NCBI GenBank assembly: GCA_030685215.1
Contig: JAUXQB010000184.1
Coordinates: 1-38,478, forward strand
Origin: Actinomycetota bacterium
GTDB lineage: Bacteria; Actinomycetota; Acidimicrobiia; Acidimicrobiales; Ilumatobacteraceae
Reading direction: 5' to 3'
Length of the DNA stretch: 38,478 nucleotides
The notes under the pieces were generated by a model that saw only the letters and a list, made by a program, of their open reading frames with translations, made no database searches and had not been told where the DNA came from. Position 1 is the first letter of the stretch, and every line of letters starts with the position of its first letter. Positions 23,936 to 31,881 of this stretch are shown piece after piece. Made by a program: the position numbers and the translations under genes.

Positions 23936-25231
23936 CTAACGCACGTCGTAGGCGGCCACCTCGACGGCGGCCACCTCCGTCGGCCGTCGGTTGGTGCGCC
24001 AGAGCATCAGGTTCTGGCTGCGGGCGAACACGGCCGTGGCCACGAGCGTGCCGAGGATGGTGAGGGTGCCGCCGCCCACCAGGGTCCAGCGCGCGCCGTA
24101 CTGCTCCGCGATCCAGCCCAGGAGCGGCGCACCGATGGGTGTGCCGCCCATGAAGATCGCGAGGTACAGCGCCATCACGCGACCGCGCACGGCGCCGTCG
24201 GTCGACATCTGCACCAGTGCGTTGGCGGTGGTGATGAGCGTGAGCGCAGTGATGCCGCAGATCGGCAGCATCACCGCGAACAGCAGGTAGCTGGGCATCA
24301 GTCCGGCGATGACGACCGCCACGCCGAACGCCAGCGCGGCGCCGATGACGAGGCGCTGCCGCGACACCTCCCGGCGGGCGGCGAGCAGCGAACCGGCGAG
24401 CGATCCGATGGCGAGGATGGAGCCGAGCAGGCCGTACTCTCCGGCGCCCTTGTCGAACACCTCGGTGGCCATCAGCGCGGTGGTCATCTGGAAGTTGAGG
24501 CCGAACGTGCCGGCGGAGAACACGATGGCCATCACCAGCATGATGTCGGGCCGGCCACGCACGTAGCGGAGCCCGTCGCGGATCTGGCCCTTGCCGCGCC
24601 CGAGCCGGTCGATCGGCGACAGCTCGCTGCTGCGCATGCGGCTCAGCGACACGAGCACGGCCGCATAGGTGGCGGCGTTGATGAGGATGACCCACCCGGT
24701 GGCTCCGACGCCTGAGCCCATCGCCGCGATGAGCATGCCGGCCGCCGCCGGGCCGATCATGCGGGCGAGGTTGAACGACGCGGAGTTGAGTCCGACGGCA
24801 TTCGGCAGTTGGCTGCGGGGCACCATCTCGTTCACGAACGCCTGCCGTGCGGGCGTGTCGAACGCGGCGCCGATGCCGAACACGAAGGCGATGACGTAGA
24901 CGTGCCACGTGGCCACCCACCCGGCGATGGCGAGCACACCGAGCAGCGCCGCTGTGACGCCGAGCACCACCTGCGAGACCGCGATGACCGTGCGCTTCGA
25001 GTAGCGGTCGGCGAACACGCCGGCGATGGGCGAGAACACGACCATCGGCAGGAACTGCAGACCGGTGGTGATGCCGAGCGCCTTGCCGCTGCCGGTGAGC
25101 TCGAGCACGAGCCAGTCCTGCGCGACGCGCTGCATCCATGTGCCCACGTTGGAGATGAGCGCGCCCGCGGCGAACAGGCGGTAGTTGCGGATGCTGAGAG
25201 CGGAGAACGTGGATCTCAACGATGGGCTCAT
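23936..25231 (-). CDS. major facilitator superfamily exporter (MFS_3/EntS-like)
   Basis: The 431-residue membrane protein has about 10-12 hydrophobic helices and the N-terminal 'LSIRNYRLFAAGALISNVGTWMQRVAQDWLVLELTGS' segment typical of the MFS_3 exporter family. A motif-A-like loop 'GVFADRYSKR' lies between helices 2 and 3, and 'FDTPARQAFV' is conserved in the family. It probably exports a small hydrophobic compound or drug by proton antiport. Its ATG overlaps the marR stop (ATGA), so regulator and pump are one unit. The longer in-frame start would run into the MarR gene and is rejected. Confidence 0.93.
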   Translation of the reverse strand: MSPSLRSTFSALSIRNYRLFAAGALISNVGTWMQRVAQDWLVLELTGSGKALGITTGLQFLPMVVFSPIAGVFADRYSKRTVIAVSQVVLGVTAALLGVLAIAGWVATWHVYVIAFVFGIGAAFDTPARQAFVNEMVPRSQLPNAVGLNSASFNLARMIGPAAAGMLIAAMGSGVGATGWVILINAATYAAVLVSLSRMRSSELSPIDRLGRGKGQIRDGLRYVRGRPDIMLVMAIVFSAGTFGLNFQMTTALMATEVFDKGAGEYGLLGSILAIGSLAGSLLAARREVSRQRLVIGAALAFGVAVVIAGLMPSYLLFAVMLPICGITALTLITTANALVQMSTDGAVRGRVMALYLAIFMGGTPIGAPLLGWIAEQYGARWTLVGGGTLTILGTLVATAVFARSQNLMLWRTNRRPTEVAAVEVAAYDVR

Positions 25232-25656
25232 GAGCACGCCAACCGGTCGAGCAAGGGTGCGACCCGGCGCAGCAACTCGCGCTCGTCGTCGGTGAGCTCT
25301 GCGAGACGCAGCGCCAGCCACGCGTTGCGCCGGCGACGGTCTTCCTCGAGCACGTCACGCGCCTCGTCGGTGAGGTCGACGATGACCTGGCGACCGTCGA
25401 CCTCGTGCGGCCGGCGCACGACGAGCCCGGCCTCGACCAGGCTGTTGACGATGCGGGTCATCGACGGCGGCTTCACACGCTCGAGGTGGGCGAGCTCGCC
25501 GACCGTCGCCTCGCCGTGCCGGTCGAGCGTGCCGAGCACCGCCAGCTGGCTGAGCGTGAGGTCGTCGGAGCCACGTTCCAGACGCAACCGGCGGGCGAGA
25601 CGCATGCTGCCCAGCCGCAGCTCACCTGCCAGATCGGATTCGGGAGCTCGGGCCAT
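25228..25656 (-). CDS. MarR family transcriptional regulator
   Basis: The 142-residue protein has the MarR layout: an N-terminal dimer helix, winged HTH 'LTLSQLAVLGTLDRHGEATVGELAHLERVKPPSMTRIVNSLVEAGLV', the wing 'RRPHEVDGRQVIVDLTDEA', and a C-terminal dimer helix pair. It is encoded just before the MFS exporter with overlapping stop/start, the classical arrangement for a ligand-released repressor of a pump. The 9-bp direct repeat just upstream is its likely binding site. No redox Cys pair is apparent. Confidence 0.94.
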   Translation of the reverse strand: MARAPESDLAGELRLGSMRLARRLRLERGSDDLTLSQLAVLGTLDRHGEATVGELAHLERVKPPSMTRIVNSLVEAGLVVRRPHEVDGRQVIVDLTDEARDVLEEDRRRRNAWLALRLAELTDDERELLRRVAPLLDRLACS

Positions 25657-25657
25657 G

Positions 25658-25679
25658 TCGTTAGCCTAGCTCGTTAGCC
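25658..25679 (-). promoter_or_regulatory. marR promoter and candidate operator
   Basis: TCGTTAGCC (plus strand) occurs at 25658-25666 and again at 25671-25679, a 13-bp period. On the minus strand TAGGCT (25663-25668) lies six bases before the ATG at 25656 and can serve as a leaderless -10 box. The repeat overlaps it, as expected for an autorepressor site. MarR sites are usually inverted, so the direct form is unusual. Confidence 0.5.
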
Positions 25680-25697
25680 ATGCGAACGATCTACGGA

Positions 25698-25723
25698 GCG
25701 CGGTGGTGCAGGACACACCGCGC
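25698..25723 (-). terminator. hairpin after the beta-propeller gene
   Basis: GCGCGGTG (25698-25705) and CACCGCGC (25716-25723) form an 8-bp perfect stem with a 10-base loop. It lies between the stop of the secreted protein gene and the marR promoter on the same strand, a fitting place for a terminator. There is no T-run. Confidence 0.4.
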
Positions 25724-25734
25724 GTGGCCGCTGG

Positions 25735-28122
25735 TTACGAGGTGGGCCAGTTGGGCGAGCCGGGTCCGGCGCGCTTGCTGGGGGCGACGACCTGCACGTC
25801 CGCGCCCGCAACCTGGCCGTCGGTGGTCTGTGCCACCAGCACTCGCTGGCCCGGCCGATCGGTGGGGCGCACCACCAGCGTGGAGACGAACGAGCCGAAC
25901 GCGTCGGTGTTCACGGTCATCGAACGACCGTTGCCGTCGGCCCAGCTGATGGTGACGACGGTGAACGGCGAGAACCCGGCACCGACCACGGTGGCGCGGC
26001 TACCGGCCATGATGGAGGTGTTGCTGACGGCCAGCTTCGGCTCGTAACGACCGTCGCCGCTCACCAGGATGGTGGCGTAGACGCCGTCGGTGGTGACCGC
26101 GACGATGTTGGCGGTGCGGCGACCCGCACCACGCGGGCTGAAGATGACCTGCAACTCGCAGGCGGTGGCGGCCTCGATGGTGCGGCCCGAGCACTCGTCG
26201 AAGTTGACGACGAAGTCTTCCGGGTGCGAACCCTCGATGCGCAGCGCGCGGATGGTGACCGGGTTGAAGGCCACGTTGTAGAGCGAGAACGGGACCGGCT
26301 CGCCACGGGTACCGACCACGAGCGAGCCACCGAACGCACCGCCGGGAGTGGGCGCCAACGCGGGATCGCCGCCATACCCGACCAGATCCGAGCTGACCGA
26401 CACTGCGTTGAACCCGGCCTCGCTGACCGTGAGCGTGCTGGTGCGGAAGCCACCGACGCTGGGCATGAGCATCAGGTGCACCGTGCACGTGCCACCGGGC
26501 GGCACCGGCGTGCCGGTCTGGTCGTTGCAGCTGCCGCCGCTGATGAGGAAGTCGGGGTTGGACACTTCGACCACCGAGGGCACGAACGACGACGGACCCT
26601 GGTTGGTGAGCACCAGGAACCACTCGGGACCGGGGTAGCCGACGGCGACCGTGCCGACGTCGAGGTCGGCGAGCTGCAGCAACGGCGGGTGGTCGACGAT
26701 GCCGACCTGGCGGCCGTCGACGGCCGGGTTGCCGTACGCCGCACCGGCGAGCGTGTCGAAGACGACGACGCGACCGGTGGCCGACAACTTCGGGTGCGAG
26801 TTGGCGGCCGGGGCCGGCGAGATGCCGTCGGCCAGCACCGAGACGCGCTCGACGGCGCCGGTGGAGGGCACGTAGAGGACGATGTCGCCGTCGTCGTGGC
26901 CGCCCGCCGAACTGCTGCGAGTGGCGAACAGGTTGGTGGCACGCGACACGTAGAGCAGTTCGTCGCCGTCGTGGTTCAGCGCCGGCTGGTTGGCGCCCAT
27001 GTCGGCAGCGATGGGCGCAGAGGCCGGGTCGCCGGCGACGCGGCTGGCGAGCGACAGCGAGCCGTCGGTGCGGTCGAAGAGGTACACCTGCTCGGTGCAC
27101 TCGAGGTCGCACGGGGGCAGGGTGACGCCGGCGACGAGGCTGGTGGAGGTGGAGACGAAGGCGACGAAGTTGCCGCTGCCGGACACGACCGGGCTGTAGG
27201 AACTGCCGTTGTCGCCACCCAGCGGGGCGGAGAGCCGGCGCACGTTGGTGTTGCGGTCGAGGTTGCTGCGGTCCCACACGTAGACGTTGGAGACGGCGAA
27301 CTCTCCGGGTGCGGCGCCGGTTCCCCACTCGGCGATCATCGCGGCAGAGCTGGCGTCGGAGGTGAACGCGACGGTGAGCCCGTCGGCGCTGATGGACGGT
27401 TCGCGCAGGCCGACGTAGCGGAACGTGCTGTCGGGTGCGGCGGCGGGCGTGCCGGCGACCGGCGTGGAGCGACCGGGCTCGCCCACGGCCACGGACAGGT
27501 CGACGAGCGTGACGCCCAGCAGGTCTGGAGCGACCACGCTGAACTGGTGGGTGTAGGCCACCTCGCTGCCTTCGCCCGACACGGCCGGCGGGTACAGCGG
27601 GCTGACGTCGTCGCCGGCCGACGCTTCGAAGCCGGCGCCGCGCGACGCGGAGACGAGCTCCCAGTCGCCGGGCGCACCGCCGCAGTGCGGCAGCAGCAGG
27701 CGGTAGACGTCCCAGCGGGTGCCACCGTCGTCGTCGCGGAACAGGTCGTAGGCGAGCTGGGTGACCACCGTGACGGTGCAGCCGTCGGCGCTGACCACCG
27801 GCCACACGGAGTCGCCGGCGCGGATGTCGGGCGACTGCGTGGTGAGCTCGACCACCGAGCCGTCGGCGCGGTCCTTCAACCAGACCGTGCTGGTGCGCGG
27901 GTCGTCGGGCACGATGGATGCGCCCGCGTAGGCGACGAAGCGCCCGTCGGCAGAGACGGTGGGTGTCTGCGATTCCACGTTCTCCACCGCGGCGGCGGGG
28001 AGTGCGGGACGCTGTGCCGGCACGCGCCGCTCTGCGGCCACCTGGGTGACCCCAAGAACCGTGAGCAACGCTGCTGCGCTCCCGAGGAGAGCCCAACGCG
28101 GTGTGGCCGACGTGCCGTGCAT
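25735..28122 (-). CDS. large secreted protein with WD40-like beta-propeller and Ig-like repeats
   Basis: The 795-residue product starts with a signal-peptide-like helix ('RWALLGSAAALLTVLGVTQVAA') after the ATG at 28122. The first 470 residues contain repeated PD40/TolB-type blades ('PTVSADGRFVAYAG', 'PVVSADGCTVTVV', 'PSISADGLTVAFTSD', 'PVVSGSGNFVAFVS', 'PKLSATGRVVVFDT'). Two choice-of-anchor/ASPM-SPD-2-type sandwich domains follow ('GGTCTVHLMLMPSVGGFRTSTLTVS', 'ACELQVIFSPRGAGRRTANI') and a final IPT-like domain. No LPXTG or membrane anchor is seen, so it is probably exported and free or wall-associated. It lies 46 bp after hemD on the same strand. The function is unknown; binding or scaffolding is likely. 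Confidence 0.87.
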   Translation of the reverse strand: MHGTSATPRWALLGSAAALLTVLGVTQVAAERRVPAQRPALPAAAVENVESQTPTVSADGRFVAYAGASIVPDDPRTSTVWLKDRADGSVVELTTQSPDIRAGDSVWPVVSADGCTVTVVTQLAYDLFRDDDGGTRWDVYRLLLPHCGGAPGDWELVSASRGAGFEASAGDDVSPLYPPAVSGEGSEVAYTHQFSVVAPDLLGVTLVDLSVAVGEPGRSTPVAGTPAAAPDSTFRYVGLREPSISADGLTVAFTSDASSAAMIAEWGTGAAPGEFAVSNVYVWDRSNLDRNTNVRRLSAPLGGDNGSSYSPVVSGSGNFVAFVSTSTSLVAGVTLPPCDLECTEQVYLFDRTDGSLSLASRVAGDPASAPIAADMGANQPALNHDGDELLYVSRATNLFATRSSSAGGHDDGDIVLYVPSTGAVERVSVLADGISPAPAANSHPKLSATGRVVVFDTLAGAAYGNPAVDGRQVGIVDHPPLLQLADLDVGTVAVGYPGPEWFLVLTNQGPSSFVPSVVEVSNPDFLISGGSCNDQTGTPVPPGGTCTVHLMLMPSVGGFRTSTLTVSEAGFNAVSVSSDLVGYGGDPALAPTPGGAFGGSLVVGTRGEPVPFSLYNVAFNPVTIRALRIEGSHPEDFVVNFDECSGRTIEAATACELQVIFSPRGAGRRTANIVAVTTDGVYATILVSGDGRYEPKLAVSNTSIMAGSRATVVGAGFSPFTVVTISWADGNGRSMTVNTDAFGSFVSTLVVRPTDRPGQRVLVAQTTDGQVAGADVQVVAPSKRAGPGSPNWPTS

Positions 28123-28168
28123 GATCTGGTGTGGAACCGCGCCCGTTCTGTTCGAACTTCCTTGAATT

Positions 28169-28888
28169 CTAGTCGCTCCCGGCGAGATGGCGCTCCAGCG
28201 CTGCCACCACACCCGGCAAAGAATGATCGGTCGCGACGACGTCGACCTTGAGTCCCGCGTTGGTGGCTGCGACCGCGGTGCGTGGCCCGATGGCGACCAC
28301 TACCGGCGGCGTGGTCGGACCGAACACGGCCACCCACGCGTGGGCGGCGGAACCACTCGTGAACAGCACTGCGTCGGCGGAGAGCGCGGCCAGATGCTCG
28401 CCCGCCGTCGGCCGCGACGGCACGCTGCGATAGGGGGCGACGACCGTGACGTGCCAGCCGATCTCGGCCAGTCCGGCACTCAGCGTGGCCTCGGCGGTGG
28501 CCGCCTGCACCAGCAGCACGCGTCCGCGTCCCGCGGGGAACTCGGCGAGCAGCCCGGTGGCACGCTGCTCCGCGGGCACGAGGGTGGCGTGCAGCCCTCC
28601 GGCGGCCAGCGTTGCGGCCGTGGCGGTGCCGACGGCTGCCACCTGTGTGGGCGCCGAACGGTGGGCATCGAGGTAGTGACGGGCGCCGTTGGGCGAGGTG
28701 ACCACCAGCCACTCGAACGTCGACGGATCGAGCTCGGCCAGGCGCGTGCACTCAGGCTGGTCGGTGACGATGGTGATGAGGGGCGTCACCACCGGCACCG
28801 CGCCTGCCGCGGCGAGCAGCGCGGCGAGCTCGTCGGCCTGGTCGGCAGCACGGGTGACGACCACTCGGCGCCCGGCGAGCACGCTCAT
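28169..28888 (-). CDS. hemD: uroporphyrinogen-III synthase
   Basis: The 239-residue protein fits HemD, which closes hydroxymethylbilane and inverts ring D. Family marks are 'GRRVVVTRAADQADELAALL' at the start, 'FEWLVVTSPNGARHYLD', 'VAAVGTATAATLAAGG' and 'DAVLFTSGSAAHAWV'. HemD is poorly conserved, but the position directly after hemC with a TGATG stop/start overlap settles it. In many actinobacteria HemD is fused to the methyltransferase CobA; here it stands alone. Confidence 0.92.
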   Translation of the reverse strand: MSVLAGRRVVVTRAADQADELAALLAAAGAVPVVTPLITIVTDQPECTRLAELDPSTFEWLVVTSPNGARHYLDAHRSAPTQVAAVGTATAATLAAGGLHATLVPAEQRATGLLAEFPAGRGRVLLVQAATAEATLSAGLAEIGWHVTVVAPYRSVPSRPTAGEHLAALSADAVLFTSGSAAHAWVAVFGPTTPPVVVAIGPRTAVAATNAGLKVDVVATDHSLPGVVAALERHLAGSD

Positions 28889-29808
28889 CAGCGCTCGTCG
28901 TGACGGGAGATGCGATCGTGCAGCCGGCGAGCGAGCGACGCCGCCTGCTGCAGGCGCTCGTCGTCGCTGCCGCGCACGACGACGGATTCCGTCACGTGGA
29001 GGTTCGGCGAGTCGCCGCCGGTCACGGTGTCGGCGAGGAAGCCGGTGAGCCGGTCGTCCACCGCGTGCGCCGCCACCGGCAACGAGCAACCAGTGCCCAG
29101 CTCGGCCAGGAACGCGCGCTCGAGTCGCACCGCGGCTCGAGTGGCGGGGTGGTCGACCGCGGCGAGCAACGACGCCACGTCGTGGTCGCCGGCGCGGCAC
29201 TCGAGCGCGACGCACCCCTGGCCGGGTGAGGGCACGAAGCGGTCGACGGGCAGCGCCTCGGCGATGTGCTCGGTGAGCTGCAGGATCTGCAACGCGGCCA
29301 CGGCCATGACCAGCGACCCGCCCTCGGGCAGCTTCGAGAGCCGGGTGTGGATGTTGCCACGGAGCTCGACGAACTGCAGGTCCGGTCGCGCGGCGGTGAG
29401 CTGTGCGCGGCGGCGTACCGAGCCGGTGGCGACGGTGGCGCCCACGGGAAGCCGGTCGAGGTCGAGACCCACCAACGCGTCGCGCGCGTCGCGGCGCTCG
29501 CAGAAGGCGGCCAGCTGCAAACCGTCGGCCTCGGTCGACGGCAGATCCTTCGCGCTGTGCGCCGCGAAGTCGGCCTGGCCGCGCAGCACGGCGTGCTGCA
29601 CTTCCTTGACGAACACGCCCTGGCCGCCGATGGTGTGCAGCGGCACGTCGGTGCGCTGATCGCCCAGGGTCTCGACGAACACCAGCTCGACGGTGAGGCC
29701 GTCGTGCGCGGCCATCAACGCCTGCGCCACCGCTGCTGCCTGGGCCGTCGCCTGCGCGCTGGAACGTGTGGCGAGGCGCAGCGTGCGCGCCGCCTCGGCG
29801 GTGGCCAT
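28888..29808 (-). CDS. hemC: hydroxymethylbilane synthase (porphobilinogen deaminase)
   Basis: The 306-residue enzyme polymerises four porphobilinogens on a dipyrromethane cofactor. The cofactor Cys is C241 in GTGCSLPV (GGGC in most homologues), and 'AHSAKDLP' and the 'ATGSVRRRAQL' arginine motif are intact. The ATG at 29808 gives the family N-terminus 'LRLATRSSAQATAQA'. The gene starts 8 bp after hemA ends and overlaps hemD, so the three are co-transcribed. Length is typical. Confidence 0.96.
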   Translation of the reverse strand: MATAEAARTLRLATRSSAQATAQAAAVAQALMAAHDGLTVELVFVETLGDQRTDVPLHTIGGQGVFVKEVQHAVLRGQADFAAHSAKDLPSTEADGLQLAAFCERRDARDALVGLDLDRLPVGATVATGSVRRRAQLTAARPDLQFVELRGNIHTRLSKLPEGGSLVMAVAALQILQLTEHIAEALPVDRFVPSPGQGCVALECRAGDHDVASLLAAVDHPATRAAVRLERAFLAELGTGCSLPVAAHAVDDRLTGFLADTVTGGDSPNLHVTESVVVRGSDDERLQQAASLARRLHDRISRHDER

Positions 29809-29815
29809 CGTGCGC

Positions 29816-31075
29816 TCAGCCCAGGTCGAAGAGGTCGCGCACGGCGGCGGCGTTGCGCTCGCCCTGCGGAGTCCCTGCGTCGTCCTTCAAGCGCACCGAC
29901 ATCTGGTGCAGCAGCTTGGCGACGATGCCCTTGCTGACAGCCTCGACGGCGTCGCGCTGTGCCTGGTCGAACGAGGCGAGCCGGTTGGAGAAGCGGTCGA
30001 GCTCGGCGAGCCGCACGGCCTCGGCCTTCTCGTGCAACTGCGCCACCAGCGGCGCCGCCTGCCGAGCCGTGGCCTCCATGCCGAAGCGTTCGACTTCCTC
30101 GCCGACGATGGTGCGCACCCGCTGTGCCTCGGCGGCACGGAGTGCCAGGCCGCGAGCAGCCCAGTCGCGCAGGTGGTCGAGGTTGAGCAGGGTGACGTTC
30201 GGCAGGTGCTCGACCTCGGCGGCGACGTCGCGCGGCACCGCGATGTCGACCACCAGCAGCGGGGTGGTGACGTGGGAGCGGGCGGCGGTGAGCAGCTCGG
30301 TGTCGATGATGATGGAGCCGGAGCCGGTGCAGGTGAGCAGCACGTCGGCGTGTGCCAGCGCATCGCCGAGTTCGGTGAACGGCACGATGGTGCCGCCCAC
30401 TCGCTGGGCCAGTTGCGTGGCTCGCAGCTCGGTGCGGTTGGTGACGGTGATGTCGGTGGCCCCGGCCCCGAGCAGTGCGACCGCGACCCCTTCGCCCATG
30501 TCGCCGGCACCCACGACGAGCACTCGCCGGCCGGCGAGGGTGCCGAGCCGCTCGGTGGCCATGTCGACCGCCGCGTGGCTGACCGACGCGGTGTGCTTGC
30601 CGATGGAGGTCTCGGTGCGAGCCCGCTTGCCGGTCTCGATGGCGTGGCGGAACAGCAGGTTGAGGGTGGCCTTCGCGCCGCCCTCGGCCTGCGCGGTCTC
30701 CCACGCGCCACGCACCTGGCCGAGGATCTCGCTCTCGCCGAGCACCGCCGACTCGAGCCCGGCCGCCACTTCGAACAGGTGGGCCACGGCAGCTTCGTCG
30801 TGCTGGCTGTAGAGGTGCGGGTGCAGCTCGTCGGGCAGCATGCCACCGAGCTCGCAGAAGAAGTCGCGGATGTCGGCGTAGGCGCCGTGGAACCGCTCGG
30901 CGACGGCGAACACCTCGGTGCGGTTGCAGGTGCTGAGCACCGCTGCCTCGCGGATGTTGGCGCGGCTGACGAGGCCTGTGATGACCTTGCCCAGCTCGGG
31001 ACCGGCGACGGAGACGCGCTCGAGCAGCTCGATGGGAGCCGTGCGGTGGTTGACACCGATGACGACGATGCTCAT
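29816..31075 (-). CDS. hemA: glutamyl-tRNA reductase
   Basis: The 419-residue enzyme reduces glutamyl-tRNA(Glu) to glutamate-1-semialdehyde, the first committed step of C5 heme synthesis. The catalytic Cys50 sits in STCNRTE. 'GVNHRTAPIELLERV' opens the protein, 'GESEILGQVRGAWE' and the NADPH-binding 'VLVVGAGDMGEGVA' follow, and the C-terminal dimer helices are complete. It lies 30 bp after rex and 8 bp before hemC. A TAGGGT at about 31105 on the minus strand could give it an extra promoter, but read-through from the Rex-controlled promoter is expected. Confidence 0.96.
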   Translation of the reverse strand: MSIVVIGVNHRTAPIELLERVSVAGPELGKVITGLVSRANIREAAVLSTCNRTEVFAVAERFHGAYADIRDFFCELGGMLPDELHPHLYSQHDEAAVAHLFEVAAGLESAVLGESEILGQVRGAWETAQAEGGAKATLNLLFRHAIETGKRARTETSIGKHTASVSHAAVDMATERLGTLAGRRVLVVGAGDMGEGVAVALLGAGATDITVTNRTELRATQLAQRVGGTIVPFTELGDALAHADVLLTCTGSGSIIIDTELLTAARSHVTTPLLVVDIAVPRDVAAEVEHLPNVTLLNLDHLRDWAARGLALRAAEAQRVRTIVGEEVERFGMEATARQAAPLVAQLHEKAEAVRLAELDRFSNRLASFDQAQRDAVEAVSKGIVAKLLHQMSVRLKDDAGTPQGERNAAAVRDLFDLG

Positions 31076-31105
31076 GCCGGGGCCTTGCTCATGACACCGA
31101 CAACC

Positions 31106-31801
31106 CTACGCCGTTGCCGACCGCGAGGTGCCACCGGGCACCGCATGAATGGAGCCACCGGCACGACGCTGCTCGTGGTAGCTGAGGATCTGCAGCTCGA
31201 CGGCCAGATCGACCTTGCGCACTTCGATGGCACGCGGCACCGACAGCACGATCGGTGCGAAGTTGAGGATGCTCGTGACTCCGGCTTTCACCAGCAGGTC
31301 GGCGGCTTCCTGGGCTGCGCTGCCGGGCGTGGCGACCACGCCGATGTTGACCCGCTTGGTCTGCACGATCTGCGGCAACTCGTCGATGTGGCGTACGCGC
31401 ACGCCGCCGAGCACGGTGCCCACCTTCGACTCGTCGACGTCGACGATGCCGGCGACCGGGAAGCCGCGCTCGCCGAACCCGCCGTAGCCGGCGAGTGCCT
31501 GGCCGAGGTTGCCGGCGCCGACGATGACGACCGGCCAGTCGTGCGTGAGCCCGAGCTCGCGGCGGATCTGGTACACGAGGTAGTCGACTTCGTAGCCGAC
31601 GCCGCGAGTGCCATAGCTGCCGAGGTACGACAGGTCCTTGCGCACCTTGGCCGCATTCACCCCACCGAGCTCGGCGAGGCGCTCCGAGGAGATGCTCTCC
31701 ACGCCTTCGGCGCTCTGCTCGCCGAGGATGCGCAGGTACACCGGCAACCGCGACACGGTGGCATCGGGGATGCGTCGGCGGTTGCGATCAGGGGCCATCA
31801 C
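31106..31801 (-). CDS. rex: redox-sensing transcriptional repressor Rex
   Basis: The 231-residue protein has an N-terminal winged helix ('ISSERLAELGGVNAAKVRKDLSYLGSYGTRGVGY') and a Rossmann domain with 'VVIVGAGNLGQALAGYGGF' for NAD(H), ending in the domain-swapped helix region. Rex binds DNA when NADH/NAD+ is low and leaves it when NADH rises. It heads rex-hemA-hemC-hemD, an arrangement known from Streptomyces. The start is GTG 31801, coinciding with the predicted transcription start, or ATG 31798 next to it. It probably represses its own operon through the box at 31819-31836. Confidence 0.96.
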   Translation of the reverse strand: MMAPDRNRRRIPDATVSRLPVYLRILGEQSAEGVESISSERLAELGGVNAAKVRKDLSYLGSYGTRGVGYEVDYLVYQIRRELGLTHDWPVVIVGAGNLGQALAGYGGFGERGFPVAGIVDVDESKVGTVLGGVRVRHIDELPQIVQTKRVNIGVVATPGSAAQEAADLLVKAGVTSILNFAPIVLSVPRAIEVRKVDLAVELQILSYHEQRRAGGSIHAVPGGTSRSATA

Positions 31802-31807
31802 GTCGAC

Positions 31808-31836
31808 ACGTTAGGCACTCGTGCACACGTTCACAA
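31808..31836 (-). promoter_or_regulatory. rex-hemACD promoter with Rex operator
   Basis: On the minus strand, TTGTGA (31831-31836) and TAACGT (31808-31813) are separated by 17 bp, giving a good promoter whose start falls on the rex GTG (leaderless). The stretch 31819-31836 reads TTGTGAACGTGTGCACGA, which matches the Rex consensus TTGTGAA-N4-TTCACAA at 12 of 14 fixed positions. The operator covers the -35 box and spacer. Confidence 0.82.
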
Positions 31837-31881
31837 AGCCAGTGCGGTGAGAGTTCGGTGTGACGTCGGGCATGGATCTCG

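Noticed and set aside
26224-28251. 675-codon plus-strand frame opposite the beta-propeller gene
   Set aside because: It is a shadow frame; the minus strand has a signal peptide and repeated propeller blades.
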